NCBI GenBank assembly: GCA_027946555.1
Contig: JAPEVC010000020.1
Span: forward strand, 62,001 to 126,000
DNA: 64,000 nucleotides
Reading direction: 5' to 3'
From: Gnomoniopsis sp. IMI 355080
Taxonomy: Eukaryota; Ascomycota; Sordariomycetes; Diaporthales; Gnomoniaceae
Of the stretch, positions 11,284 to 25,621 are shown one piece after another (position 1 is the stretch's first letter; each line of letters begins with the position of its first letter). Made by a program: the position numbers and the translations under genes. The notes under the pieces were generated by a model. It saw nothing but the letters and a program-made list of their open reading frames with translations, did no database searches and was not told the DNA's origin.

Positions 11284-13710
11284 ATGGATACCGAGGATCA
11301 GAGGGATGTCGAACTGTCCACTCTGTCTGCCATCTACCCAGAGATCCAGAGAGTCGCAGAGGATGACCCGTACACTTTCGTCCTCGAGGTTCCAGTAAAT
11401 CCATCAAAAACCGTCACTGTTTTCTTTCCCGCGGCAGCGGAGGGTCAAGCCCTCAGCACGACGGCTCCTCAGATCGGTGGCGCGGAGCCAATCGGCAATA
11501 TTGACTCTCACGAAATGGCGCATCTGCCTGCTCTTCGACTCCAAATATCATTACCAACGCAATATCCAGCCAAGGAACCACCAGTTGTCAACCTTTCAAC
11601 ATCTCCATCATGGCTCCCTTCAATCACCGCCAAGAAAGTCGAGGGCGACTGCGCACGACTGTGGCAGGACCTTGGTCGGGATCTGGTCGTTTTCAGCTAT
11701 GTCGACCATGTCCAGCAGCTGGCAGACGAAGTGTTTGGGCTTGTGAGTGATAGTGGTGCACTCGAGATTCGCCCAGAGCATAAAATCGCCGTCTTGGATT
11801 ACGATATCGAGGCGAAGCGCAGGGCTTTCGACAAGGAGACCTTTGAATGCGGTGTTTGTTTGGGTATGTTGCCTGCCCCTTTTGCTTTTCATACATAACA
11901 TGATGTGCCCTTATGAATTGCCCCCACACCCAAGAGTGCAAATTGGCTGTGCAAGGATGAAATCAGCACTTCAGACGCATGGAATCCACTACTGCGACAA
12001 CACTAGTAGTGAGTGGATGGGATATACTCTCTGCGACTTGCGAAGGTGATTCGGAGAACTTGCGTTCGGAAAGAGCTTCCCTGCTATTCATCCTTCCGTT
12101 GCCCTGCGGCGGAGCCAATAGTGCCAAACGGAACATTCCTTTTTCTCACAACTGGAGGCGACCATGCCATGTTTCTGCTGGATCGCTAGGTCATATCCAC
12201 GCAGTGGGTCGATTACTAACGTCAATCTCAGATCCAAAGAAGGGAATAAAGTGTCATCGAATGCTGGACTGTGGGCATGTCTTTTGCATCGAGTGTCTCC
12301 AGGACTTTTACAACAATGCCATCAAGGAAGGCGATCTTGCTTCGGTCCGGTGTTTGGAGCCCAACTGCGCAAAGAAACGCGAGATTTCGCAGGCTCCCGG
12401 TTCCAAAAAGCGTAGGAAGCCCAAGACGTACCTCAGTCCCAGCGAGCTTCTGCAGATACCACTTGACTCAGAGACAGTCAGGAGGTACGTAACATTGAAA
12501 TACAAGACGGAGCTTGAGAGTGACAAGAACGTCATCTACTGTCCTCGAGAGGGGTGTCAAGGTGCAGCTAGATCAAAGAAGCATAAAAAGCCAGAGGGCT
12601 TCGAGCTTCACGAGACTGAAGAGGACTCGGATCCTGAAGACGAACAGCCTCTGGCAGGATCATCGGAAGCACCAAAGCCGGCCATGAAGCCTTTCAAGCT
12701 AGAGGACAGACTCGCCGTCTGCGAAGACTGTGGCTTTGCGTTCTGTAGTAGGTGCTACAAAGGCTGGCATGGAGACTACGTTATCTGCCATCCAAGTCGT
12801 GGCAAGGAGGAGCTCAGCGAAGAGGAGAAGGCCTCTCTTGACTTCATCAGCCTGCATACGACACCCTGCCCAACGTGCGCTTGTCCAGCTCAAAAGACAC
12901 AAGGGTGCAATCACATGTACGTTGTGCGGCAACTGCGTGTTTCCTCAACTCTTACTAATGTCCATGTTCAGGATCTGCTACAGGTGTCAGACGCATTTTT
13001 GCTACCTATGTTCCGCCTGGCTGGATCCTGCCAATCCCTATCAGCATTTCAATCAATTACCCAACGGTCGTCGCACTTCTTGTTATATGCGTCTCTGGGA
13101 ATTGGAGGAAGGGGATGAGAACGGGCAGAACGTGTTTGCCGGACGCCGTGGGCACGTGGTTCCTCCACAAGCTTTCGAAGAAGCGGCTGTCGCAGAGGCA
13201 GCCATTCTGCCGGGTGCGATAGGCGGAGGCGGTGTAGTTGTCGATCGGCGTGAAGTCGAGGAACACGTCAGACCCGAGCGTGGACCAGCGGCCCTCGGCG
13301 GAGATGTGGCCGTTGCGCACGAAGGACCACTGGTCCTTCGACTTGGTGCTGGCGTGTTGCGCGAAGACCGTGGTGGGCAACAACAGGCTGCTGCGCCACC
13401 TGCACCACGTCGACAACCAGTGAGAGGTCACCACCGCGGAGTAGCCCGACAGCCACAGCCTCAACCACAGCCTGGGCAGAGGGGACGGGGAGGGCGAGCG
13501 AGGGGCCTTGGCCGGCGTCAGGAAGTTAACCCACACGCAAACAGGGCACAGAACCAGGGAGTTGTCCGACGAGAACGACGCATCCATGAGCAAGTCCGAG
13601 ACGCCGGAGGCCAGATTGACCAGGTGGAGGACGGGGAAGCTGCTTGGATCAGACACTTCGTGCATCTTGCGCTCGAGGATAACGAGGACCTCATCGACGA
13701 GGATGATTAG
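11284..13710 (+). CDS. RWD + RING-IBR-RING E3 ubiquitin ligase (ITT1/RNF14 type)
   Basis: Exons 11284-11863, 12232-12916 and 12972-13710 encode 667 aa. An N-terminal RWD domain spans about residues 1-160 (LSTLSAIYPEI, LPTQYPAKEPP). RING1 starts at FECGVCL and continues after intron 1 as DPKKG...DCGHVFCIECLQDFY. Then comes an IBR region (YCPREGCQG, CEDCGFAFCSRCYKGWH) with a lysine-rich insert. RING2 reads TPCPTCACPAQKTQGCNHM/ICYRCQTHFCYLC, where the cysteine in the position after GCNHMIC-type spacing would carry ubiquitin in the known RBR mechanism. The C-terminus is a low-complexity Arg/Gly/Pro/Gln tail ending in acidic residues. Intron 1 is long (368 nt) and splits RING1. Intron 2 is 55 nt. 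ATG 11284 is chosen because the upstream open codons lack an ATG. The likely role is ubiquitin transfer in the cytosol or nucleus. Substrates are unknown. Confidence 0.9.
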
Positions 13711-14527
13711 GCTTTCGGAGGCTGTCCTGGGGCGGGGTACGTAGGCATGTGTGATGGAACGACCTTATGCAGGACATCCCGAAGTTGTCACGCTGGAAAT
13801 CTCGTGGTTGAACATGAGTGGCGATCGATCACGAATTGCGCGTGGACGAGTTTGATGCACAAGGGACTCCGAGCATACCGAAAGGAAAACAATCCGCTCC
13901 TCCATCTAGCCTCAAGACTCCACAGAATGCCTCGAAGGATGCTTTCCCACAGCATGGCCAAAACAAGCAATTACCTACCTGCCACTCGGAGACAACCATA
14001 ATTTGTACGTGTGAATTACTACCGACTTGCCGAATGGTGTTACCTTTCTAAGTATAGCATTCTGTATCGCCCGAACCGTGGACGTATCTCTTCGCGGCTG
14101 TGCATCCCAGCTAGGAAATCCGATCCTGTTGCAGTAGGATCGCTCCTTTCTATCTGGTGTTTCGAGCCTGTCATTGCCCACAGCACAAACAGGAACTGTA
14201 TGCAGCTTCAAACTATCCTCAGGGCCTTGGCAAACGGTCAATGGATGTAACAGTGCGCACACTGCTGGCATGAACCGGATCGACTAGAGGGGCAGGTTAT
14301 TGACCACCCTTTCGCAAGCGATTCGTCAACATTGGATAAGACCTTTTAAGCATATGTATTTGCCGGAATATTTAGAGTCACATCGATGGCGTGACGTGCC
14401 TTGAGGGCGACGGCGAGGTGGTGTAAAGTCACACTCGAGATTGACTATCTGTAAGTATCACATGGCCTTGTAGTATGGGAGGGTCCATGGCCAAGCCGTT
14501 CAGCTATAGTGACTCACCTCTAGTTAT

Positions 14528-14549
14528 CCAGCCGGTGTCCAGCCGGTGT
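14528..14549. repeat. 11-bp direct tandem duplication
   Basis: CCAGCCGGTGT occurs twice head to tail with no mismatch, in non-coding DNA. Confidence 0.8.
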
Positions 14550-17500
14550 TCTTCTGGGATGCCCAAGACAATTGGCAGTGACTTGATCTGTGTGAACTGC
14601 ATGTCAACTGTCACTGTCTGCCTGTTTCAACGGTGAATCTGTCAAAACATGTCCCAAATCGTCCTTTACATGAGGCCTCAAAGGTAACATCATCTTGACG
14701 CCCCTGAAAGCATAAAATGAAGGGTCATGTCAAATGCCAGATAGTATACGACCATGCCCATATCAATCATACTCTCATCGTTGCCGACCAATATTGTCAA
14801 ACATGCAAGGTGTCATTGAACAGTGCGCTTCGAGCACGTTCCGCTTCTCGTTACTTAGAATAGTAGCAATAGCAGCTTTTGCCTTGGGGATGCAAGTCAC
14901 CATCAAACTGTGCAACTCCACCGAACCAATGCTGATACAGGTATTGCCTGTTCGTCACAACGGGTCATCCGCTCTACCCCAGACCATGAACTGTAGCGTA
15001 GTAGTTCTTCCCTACACAACTCCTGTCCGACGACAAGGACACTGCAAACCGCCTCCAACCTAGTCGAGAAACAGGTGTGCTCATCACCTCCCAACTGCTT
15101 CGGAGGACTGCGGATGTTCTGATACCATTGCCCTCACTCCTCCGAGAACCACATCAAACGGTCCTTCCAGCCTCGATGCACTTTCCTCTCTGGGAGAGCT
15201 GTTCGAGCTTCGAGGTCCTATCTCGGAGCGGTGAAGCCTTCACGGCCGGCTTTTGGTGACACGTGCGTGGCAGAGAAAACGCAAAGGTCCGGTTGAGCGT
15301 GCTTTCACTGCCACCTTGAATCACGGCTATTGTCTTGGCTTGGTGCAGTGTCAGCGCAAATGCAAAAACAAAGTCAATGATACGCCAGGCCGCGCACTGC
15401 CCGAGGACACCGAGTCCGTACGCAGACCATTCTTCCTGGATGCCAGTGTTGTCCTGTGTGCGGTACCCTCCCATCAGATGCCAAGAAGGGTCTTTCGTCC
15501 AGGAAATGGTCCCTGGACAGAAGCAATATCCAACTATAAAATGATGATACTACGTAGATGGTGTTGTTTAGCAGGCGGAGACCCCCAACAGGCAAAGCAA
15601 GGCCACCCACGCCGCGGGGGCCATCCATCCACCAACAGGCCCACAGCCCCCCCCCCCGGAGGGCGGGTACGGAACGGTACGAGAAGCACTCTTTTTCACA
15701 TGTACACCAGTGATCCCTGCCGTGCGAGATCGCTGACAGTGGAATGCTCCCTCATCCTGTACAAGTGAGATAAACGCGCACCAGATCAGCCCCTGGGGTG
15801 TCTTTTCGCTAACAAACTGTCCTCCCCCCCCCAATCTGATCTTCCTACGGGTAGCCTTGGAGTAATTGCCGCCCCCGGGTACCTGTGCCTGGGGAACCCA
15901 TGCTTGGCCAGAGTACCATGCTTGGCCACGGTGAGCCAGAAGAGCCAGTCGCTGCGATCGCCTCTTTGAGTTCGTGATCTCCCGGCACACTTGAAGTAGC
16001 TGACGGCCGCCGCCACGGACAATGACGAAAGATCACTGGGCCGCTTAATGAGATCAGGGCTCGTCTTCGACAGGGTGAAAGCTCTTTGATGACTCCATAT
16101 GACCACTCGCTACTTTTTGCGAGCTTCCGCCAGCTTGCTTTGACGAGGGGTAGTCCGTATAGGGGCTCGCCGCGTCAACTGATCGCTCTGCCAGCTGCAG
16201 TACAGCTCAAGGCGCGTCCGCATAAGGCACACCTCAGCAGTTCAATCACCGAAGATCAATCACCGAAATCCGGATGAGGTAGCTCCCAGCTCCCGGCTCT
16301 GGAAAGCTTATATCGATATGCTCTTTTTGTCCAAATTCTTTTTTTTTCCCTCACACGCCAGAGTGAAGGCCGGGGGCTGGTCGCGCACTAGGGGCTCCGC
16401 TCCCGTCATCTCTTATGGTACAATAGCTTCAAATAGGTAGTGAGCCTAGAACGTGCGGTGTGCCATTCTTTGTTCCAGCGGCACAAGACCAAAGCTCTCT
16501 CCTATTAGCCCACATTAGACTCAACGGCGGAATAGCCGGGGTACCTCCGTATGCTACCAAGCCACCAAGCTACGTATGTACTAGAGCTCCAAGCTGCAAG
16601 GCTGTCTGTCGCTCGTCTCATTACAAGAAAAGTGAGTGATTGCGTTGCCAGTCAGTGCGCCAGGGAATACGACCGAGAGGCCGGCTTGTAGCTGTCAGGG
16701 ACGCTGGTAGTGCTACACGATGATCATCGCCACTTGGCGTCACCGTGAGGAGATGGGCTAACGAGGGTCAACTGCAAGGGTTCTACTACGTAGCAGGGTC
16801 GCCTCACTGGTGGGCTGGTGGATGGGGGCTCAATAAGGTTTGAGCTAGGAGGCAACTTGCAGACAATGGCGGCGTCACGCAGCAGACACTCGACAGGAAA
16901 TCGAGGACAGTTGCAGCCGACCTAGGTACTGTGCAATTGAATAGAGGCCGATATCTTGCTTACCATGTAATTGATTGGGGGCCACACCCTCTCCAATGCA
17001 GTGGATGCGAGGGAAAACATTCATGCCACGGTCAGCGGTCCACCAAGAACAGATGGCCCGGTGGATTTAACCGAAGATGCTTCAACCAAAGAACTGGCCA
17101 GCAGCGGTCACCGTTGTTCCTCGTCAGGGCGTCCGGGGCTAGAAAGCCCATGGCCCGGAATTGTCAGGTCAGACGGGCCTGACGGGTAAAATGAAGCTAT
17201 TGAGGACGGGACTTGGAGGCTAAAGTCTGGCAGGCTAAGCAGACTAGACGAGACGGGCTAAGTCCATGAGGACTGTTACAAGGAGTCCCCAGATGAGAAT
17301 TTTCTTTTCGCGACCTGCCAACCCAGGAATTTCATGGAGGTGCAGCCTGTGATATTGCGTTGCACACCTGTGTTTGGCCGACTTGCTCGATAATAGCACC
17401 GACGATATGCAGGTGGCCGTGCGATGACAATGCTGTGGGGATCAATTACACATCTGCATCGATCGAGTGGACACAATATGATTGGATCGGGGTCCGAAAG

Positions 17501-18837
17501 GCAGCTGACTGGAGCATATGGCATCAACAACCTTCATTTCACCGGTACCACCCAGTCCCTTATTGCGGATTGGCTTGCATGGAACAAACGACTTCGGGAC
17601 CATCCTGCACCAGCGCCGACGTGTCTGCCCTCTCTGGACACAATCTGCCTTGGAGGTCTCGGCGCATTTCAAAGACGAAGCAAAGAACCCTGGACACGTT
17701 ACTAAAGTGAACCGCGAGTCGGGTGCGGCTGCTCATGCGCCCAAGAAATGCGCACTACGCACTACTCCGTATAGTATACTGGACCATCAGGCCAACACAA
17801 GCATGCTCTCGAACAATAGCGAGTTGCTGCGCTGGACAGCGATGAGTAAGGTTAGCTACTCGAATACACGCAAAAAGAGTTGGGGAGTTTTAGTGTCCCA
17901 GAGGCGGGCTTGTCGTAGATTATACTCAATTTTAGAGCTGAGCATCGACAGCTCTAGTGTGCAGGGCTGGCCTCCGATCAGAGCCTCCCGCAACCAAGGT
18001 TTGGTGAGGTAGCGTTGATGTGACGGGAACAGGCTTTCTAGAAGCTTTCGAATCTAGGGCGATGAAAATATCCGGGGCCTTGTACAGCAGGAGCATTGAG
18101 AAAATTCCACGAAGCCTGCAAGCCCCGTGGGGAGTGAGGTTGGATTTGCTGACCACATATTGTGGATATTTGCATGCGGTGGACGGGGTCAGACGGGTAT
18201 GTGGTATGTGGGAAGGGGCGAGTTGCACGGCACAGGGGACAAACAGCAGCTAGGCAGTGGGTAGGCGGGTAGGGAGCACCGGGAGCCAGATACGAAAAAG
18301 CACGAGGTGCGTGATCAGGAAGGAATAGGGCTGCATCGTTGCAGTTGGTCCGAAGTGTTCTGTGTGTCTGCGGGTGGGACAACAAGGTGGAGAATCAGGA
18401 CGAGGACGCTGACAAAGGCGGACCAAAAGGGAAAAAGAGAAAAGGGAGCAGGGACTAACTCCGTATAGGAGCACTGCTGCACTGGGCAGAGTGGAATGAA
18501 TGTACATAGTATTCCGTAGAATGAAGGTGTCTGGCATTCGAGCACTCTGATTGGCCGATGCCCCCGTCTGCAAAGCATGAGCTAAGGAGGTGTGCTCTGA
18601 ATAACCGATTACGTGAGGCCCTTTGCACACCTTTGCACCTTCACGCACATGACCCTCGACAACCTCGATCCATCCATCCCTCTTCGTTTACTGCTCTTGC
18701 ATGATACTAGCAATTCGGCAGAGCTTGTTTTGGCATGTGGTTGCATCGCCCTTTCGATTTGCCCATCCCAGCCTATATGCCGTGGTGACTGCAGCCCCCA
18801 TGTGCAAACCACGTCAGGATCGTCTCCTTTCTCCTGA

Positions 18838-18860
18838 GCCTGCGCCTGCGCCTGCGCCTG
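18838..18860. repeat. 6-bp tandem repeat GCCTGC
   Basis: Nearly four uninterrupted GCCTGC units in the gene-free region. Confidence 0.85.
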
Positions 18861-21800
18861 AACAACCCAAGAACCTGCCCGCGAAGGCGCGTCTGGGGCT
18901 GGGGGGCTTTGTTTTTAGTTTAGCAGCATTCCATGGTGTCGTCAGTATCTGACTCGGCGCCTGCAGCTTGCATGGGCACCGAGACGCACCTATGAGCATG
19001 GGATCTGCCGGGGCATCATTCGATGGGCAAACTCACCGAGAGCTCCGCTTGGAACCTCGGCCTTTGCTGGAGGGCAATCCCACGGCCCAGAGTCGCCGCC
19101 GGCGATCGAGGAATTTCAGGCTGGCGGTGCAGGTCAGAGACAGGGGGTGACCTGCTTTCTGGCGACGACACAGCAAATACCATCAATCACAAGTCCGCTC
19201 ACTTGCCTTCAGAAACACACGGTCTCTTACCGTATCATTTGATCTACCCGGCCGGGTCGGAGCCGAATCTTGACTTTTGGAACCCTGGAAGGTCGAATGC
19301 AACGCCAGAGAGCACAATGTAACTCCACGCTCAACGTCAACTTCAGCCTCAACAAACGAATTCAAATGCCACGAGTCTTTGTCGTTGCATCGATGTGCTG
19401 GAGTCAGTACCAAGGTCAGCGGGCACGCACAGCTTGCAGCAAGAAGCCGCTTTGTCCTTGGTCATGGTCCACCTTTTCCAGGGGCCAGTGTGCCTCTCGC
19501 GTGCAGAATCACCGCGCATGTGGCCTAACACGACGGGCCTTCATATGTCGCCCGAGGCCCTGCTATCTTCTCTCGGCGCTCCTCGCAAAAACAGGTGGCC
19601 TCGCACGACAAGAGCTCGCCATCACACTGCTTGCGCAGCGTCTCATGGATCTCGTACTGCTCGATCGGCGCTAGTCTGTACTTTTTTATTTCATCGATCG
19701 CGTGGAAGTATAGGGAGCTGGAAGCATTGGAGCAGTACTCCGTATGAACGGGACGCCTGCCACAATCCATCCAGCAAATAACTACACGACAGTATTGCAC
19801 GCAGTTACTGGCGACTACGCAGTACAATGCCTGGCAGTGTCTGCACTGTACAATAATACAGGTGCCATTGCGTCCCCACCTGTCAGACGGAGAGACCCGG
19901 TTTTCAATTCATCCTCATGAGAAGCTCGACTCATCGTTTTTGGCCCCCAATCGGCCCGCCTGCCCAACGGCAGACGATCTGGGCAACCCATTTGGCTCTT
20001 GGTATTCTCGAGGCCCGGTTTCCTCCTAGCAAATCACAACCTGCAAGCAGGCATACGGTCGACGAAAGAGGAAGGCAGTCCAGGTACTCACCATCTGCAC
20101 AAAACAGGCCCTGTCCGATACGGCCCTTAGACGTTCACAGGCCTGGGCACGATTGCAACCATCCATGCGTTCTCCGGTCCCCGGTTGGATGCTTCCCCTC
20201 CACCACGCCAGATTCTCGCATGCATCTGGTTTTTGGGGGCTCCCTTCCCGCCGCGGATGCACGTCTGCCGCTCATGCGACGAGGAGGTCGGCCTGGCGCC
20301 ACTGCCGTGGCCAAGCAGTCAGAAAAGCCACCCGCTGAGATCAATCCACCAGAGATCGTCCAATGCAACATCATCAAAGATCACGTCTCCATTCACGTCC
20401 CCATCTGCTGAAAGGTACCCTGGAGTCTGGAGTCTGGGCTCTAAGCTAACTCGCCGCCTGTAGCGGTCATTGTACGCCTTCCCTGATTGGGCCGCTGAGC
20501 GCTCCAATGGAGTTGGTGCCGATCTCCATTCAAATGGGGCTCTACAAGTCGGATGTACTGCTCATTTGAGCTTAGGGCCACTGACCCACAGAGAAAGGGG
20601 AATCTCGCGACCAGCTCCAAAATTGTGCCGGTCCGCTCTTGCACGACTCTCAGCAGGCTGAACAAGGAGAATTAAACACGGTCCGGAAAACCTAGCGTGT
20701 TCCTAAGTCTATCACCAATTGTCTGACTGCATGCGTCGGCAAGGACAGGTTCACAACGCCCCTTGGGGAGAGCCGGGCACGTGAGGCGAACCACGTCGTC
20801 CGGAAGTCGTCCCCAGCTTTTGTATTGGATATAATGGTAACAGGTAATAGGCTGCTGCCAGAGACACATCTGGCTGATGACCATTTGTGCATGACCCTTG
20901 CAGTACGTACATATATATGGGTCTTCGCTTGGGCGGGCCCGCATCGCCAATAGGCCCACACAGCGCGGACGGTCCCGCGGCAACAGCTTGATCATGTTCA
21001 GCGGTCGACTCCCGAGCGGCTTAGGGCCCCGGATACAATAGCATAGGAACAGATCTGGAAATGAACCTCACCAGCGGAAGGCATCATAGCGCCTCGCAGG
21101 CTCGCGACTGGTACCTAGTGACTGTCCCCAGGGATATACGATAAGATATTTGAGTATTGCCAACTCGAGAAGCAGACTCGGCTTGCTTTTCGTCGATGTT
21201 CTGTGGGCACAGGCCAGAAACTGCGCCGTTGTCTCTAGGTAGTTGAGGCCCTGTCACAATCGCGGGGGGTGGGCGGCCAGTGGAGTAAGAGATACCTGCG
21301 GCAGCCAGGGTGCGCTGACAGGCGGGTATGCAATGGCAATTTGCACTGCACTGCTCTGTTCCGGATGATTTGACAAGACCCTCCAGGCTCACATGGCGAT
21401 CATAGCACCCTACCCACCTTTTTTACGAGTCGGTCCGCAACCATGATCTTGGTATTGCTCGTCACGGTAAAAAACACCGAAGATGTGTCGGGTCGGAACG
21501 CGACCTCGCATGATCGAATTGACTACGCATTGGGTCAACCTGGTTGATGAGTGCTATCGTTAGTCGCAATCAAACCAGGTCCAGCAAGAGGAAGGGTTCC
21601 ACTACGACAGCCATGATTAAACAAACCAGCTGCGCGTCTCTCGTCTCCTATCGAAAAGTTGGTTCCAATCAACTTCGAGAGGCCTCACCTGCAGGGGAAC
21701 CTTCACGGCATTTTGGCAATCCTCAGGTGAGACGCTATACTTTCATCCAGGTATGGATGCTGCAAGCTGTCACCTGTCCACCAAAGAAACAAAATCTATA

Positions 21801-24800
21801 ATTGTAGAGGTGACGGCGTGAGATCAGACACCATAGGTCTCACGATCGACCAAAGTGACAATACAGGAGACCATTGCGACGGGCCCTGGGTCTCTGTGTA
21901 AGGGGACATCCTTGGGAGACTCGCAGATACCGTACCGATACAACGGTATAGGCCAGGTTCCCCAACCTGCCAGTCCAGTCTCTCATTGTGACGAATGTTG
22001 CGCAGTGATGCTTTGCAGACACCGTCGTACTGAAGAAGCTGTTGGGGAGTTTCTTCTCGCTGCCGTCCAAAGCCTTCCACTACTGACATAATCGAAAACA
22101 AGTGTGTTGGCCACAGCACTGACTGAAAGGCGCCGCCGGGCTAGCGGCGCATCAAGCCATCGCGCGAAAATAGCAGTTCTGTGCGAATGAGTGCCGGTTC
22201 AAAAGCCGTGGACCATAGCTTGTGCACGGGGAGCAGGGCTTGCGAGCTGGCTTGATCCTTGCAAAGCCGGCCTCGTTCTCTGAGGAAAAAGCCGTTGAAT
22301 TCACTGAAATAAGCTTCCGCACAAAGTTGGTTCTTCATCTCGTCTCGCCGAGCTGTTGTTATCAAAAATAAGCGGACTGTCTGCTGCGGGGGAAAAGGAG
22401 GCCAGGCCATCAAGGCAGACCCTGATTGCATGAGCTTGAATTGTCACGCACACGGCAATATTTTAGAGTTTCGTTCCGTCGCGGACGGCGATCATGTCCG
22501 ACGCCACCTTCTTGGCCCCTAGATGGTACGTCTGTATATCCTCGACGTCAATCAACCCTCCACGCGCCAAAAAAGGGGTCTGACACTCTCCCCGTTCGTA
22601 CCAAACTGCTAGCCCAGCGTCTGTGAGCTCTGCCGCCGGGCTTTTGCCGCCAGGCGACCAAGCGACCAGGTCACCTAATCGCTGCAGGGATCTGATCGTG
22701 TCCTCATCAAGGCCCCCAAAACCTGTCCATGATGGGATCCACGATGCTTGCACCTTGTGTAGGTATCAAGGTCTGTCACTTGGGCAGACCAGCGGCCGCA
22801 GCCAGCCGCTTATAGGAAGAGCCGGCGCGCGTCAATAGCTAGTCTGTGACAAGATGTTAGATTGATGAATTCGGATGTTTCTGGTCTAGTAGGGCGGAGT
22901 ATCAAATTCGCGAATCTCCACATGAGCGGGAGCGATCTTCATGCCGCGCCTCTTTCAGCTCTGATCCCGCGGAATGCGAAGCTTCAGGATATGTTTCCCG
23001 CACTTGGCAGGCGACCTCAATCTTAGAGCTTGGACGTCGTCCTGAGGTGGTCGATTAACACAGCTCTGGTCCGCCAACAGGCACTGTGGATCCGGAAGGC
23101 TGGTTGGTTCTACACAGCAGCTATCTGTGGTGTTCCTTGCTTGGCGCGCTTATCATGGCGAAGACACACTATGTGTTATGCATATAATTTCAACGATGTT
23201 CTTTCATTGAGGCAGTCACTCACTCTGTTGCGACGCCACGCGGCCGCGCTGTCGGCGCCCCCAGTACGTCACTGTGCTTCCGGGAACCAGAGAACAACTT
23301 GCATAGTCGGCTGGACTACAGAGTACGATCGAGCCGAAGCCCCAACATCTGCAGGATGCAGACAGAGAAAGGGCACAGCTTTTGCCAACCCGTCTACCCG
23401 CTGCAATACCCTGGTGTAGTGCGCATTCGCTACTGCACCTTTCACCTTTCACAACCAACGTACAACTTATCCGCACTGCCGCATCTGCGCGCTCATCGTG
23501 GATTTGACTGCGCCTTTTGCCTGGGTAACCCTTGGCTGGCCCGCTCAATGCGACCTGCACGCTAGTGAAGTGCCTCCGTGGCTGCAGGTGTCCCCTCCTT
23601 TTCCTTTTTTGGAATGTCGTTTGACTGGGGGCGGCATCGCTAGAGAAGCGGCGCGTCTAAAGCTCGTGTCTTGAACGTCTAGGTTCGGGACGCTCAACCG
23701 ACTCTGGTGGAATCGCGCTTCGTGCAAAGTTGCACATCGTCGACCAGCACTTTTCCAACGTCAACTTTTGGGATGTTGTGCGCGCGTGGGCGCCTCCAGT
23801 GTGTTCGAAACATCGATCTGTGGAGCCCTATCCCAGTACGAGGCCGGGGCGCGGGGCCGTCGAAACAATCCACGTCGCTTGCGTCTTCTCGGATATTTGA
23901 CGCTTTGAACAGATGACTGTCCAAACTCTGGACAGACGGCGGGCGCTAGAGAGATGGAAAGGGACGCAACCAAACAAAATTTCCACAGTTGGGCAGCTTC
24001 GATTGCCAGGGCGCGAGGCTGGGTCTAGTGACCGGATGTCCTGCAGGAATTGCTTTATTCCGTCAGATCTGTGCATGCACAGGGCAGCAGCATTTCTTGT
24101 GCGTAACCAACCCCATTTGGGGAGGTCAGTGATTTGGTGATGACTGGGCGGCCTTGCACAATTGGCGCGACATGTCGTCCTATTTCCTCTGCCCCCAAAC
24201 ATCCATTCAAAAGCCGAGGTGGGTGCGGGCGTTCGCGAGGACCACGCTCATCTTTCCCGTCTGTCAGCTGCAATATGGTCACTTTTCAACCGTCTATCGA
24301 GTTGCTTATCCCTCAACCTGCATACCCGTGCAGCCGTGTCAGCAACAAAGACCTTCCTTTGCGCAGCGACGGCGACGGCGTGCATAGCCAATGATTGGAC
24401 AGCCGGCTGATTGTGTTGGCTATTCCTATGGGTTGCCTTGTCCTTGGTACGTCCGTATAGTATGTACATAGTAGGTGCATTCAACCGCATGAGTGTGCAA
24501 TAAGTGCTTGACAATCATCCTGTCATCCGAGCGAAGTGCAAGACATCGATAAAGCAAGCCCAACCCCGGTTGTCAAGGTCGTACCATTGTACATAGTATG
24601 CGCTACGATAAGTCGACGCCGCTGGTATACTAAGTAATAATGGACGTGATATAAGGGCTCGAATCTGGATGATATATAAAACAAGGTTTGGCTATTGCCG
24701 TGCACCTCCGTGGACCTTGGCCTCACCAGGCTGGAGGTACCTCGCGGAGATCGTGGAAGATGGGCCGGTTTTGGCTACTTACACAAGACTGAATCGCTGG

Positions 24801-25572
24801 GACCCCCCTGCTCGGTCGCCCCTGTCCTCCTCTTCCGCGATTCTCCACCAAAAGAAGTCAACTACCCACCCTTTTGCTGGAACCCCTGGTCTCTGTGCAA
24901 TCTCGTGAACCGATTTTTGTTTTGCCCGGCCCCCATGCCCGCACACCATTCCCTTTTCATCGTCCAAGGGCCGCCATGGTCCAACGGTCATCGAGAGAAG
25001 TTGCGGGTCCGCAGCCTTGAAGAGAGCTGTCGGGGGTTTTCGCTCGAATCACATACCCTTACTTTTGGGTCGACATGGGACAGCAAGCGCACCGAGCTCC
25101 AAGTAAACGATCCTAGTATTTCTTAGACTCATTCGAAGAGTCGAGGTCGGTCGAAGAGCCAGCGAAATCGTCATGCCAATCTCCCTGCTTTCCCCAGTTG
25201 CCTTGCCTCAGGAGACCGTCGCGTTTCCTGGCTTCCGTTGAGCACTACTACTATCGTATAAGATCATGATGGCCAGAGTGCAAAACATGATGACTTTGCT
25301 CTCTCCAAACCAAAAAAAAATTAAAAAAAATACTACAACAGTATATAGTATGGACTCGTACACTCTGGTGCAATGCATACCCTGAGAGGGAGAGGCACTT
25401 GTGGATAGCCTCTCCGTCCTGCATCCATTTCTGCTCCACATTGGCAGAACTGTCCCTTGTGCAAGGTAGCTGGCACTAGCTAGGACCTCCCTGATCCTTC
25501 GGCAGAGCATTTCAGGGAAGATGAACAGCGGTTTGGCCAGTCGATGGAATCCCTCCAAACTCTATCCTAGGA

Positions 25573-25621
25573 TCTCTCTTCCACTCTTTCTTTCTCTCTC
25601 TCTCTCTCTTTCGCTCTCTCT
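25573..25621. repeat. CT-rich microsatellite
   Basis: A pyrimidine tract whose core at 25593-25609 is a perfect CT dinucleotide run. It lies about 1.2 kb upstream of the NDT80-like start, in its probable promoter or leader. Confidence 0.85.

Noticed and set aside
13057..13665. 202-codon frame antisense to the RBR ligase C-terminus
   Set aside because: It mirrors a GC-rich low-complexity coding tail. The sense frame joins correctly to RING2 and ends in the acidic tail expected of the family.
15649..15660. C homopolymer (also C run near 29954 and G run near 54937)
   Set aside because: Ordinary homopolymer tracts in non-coding DNA with no associated structure.
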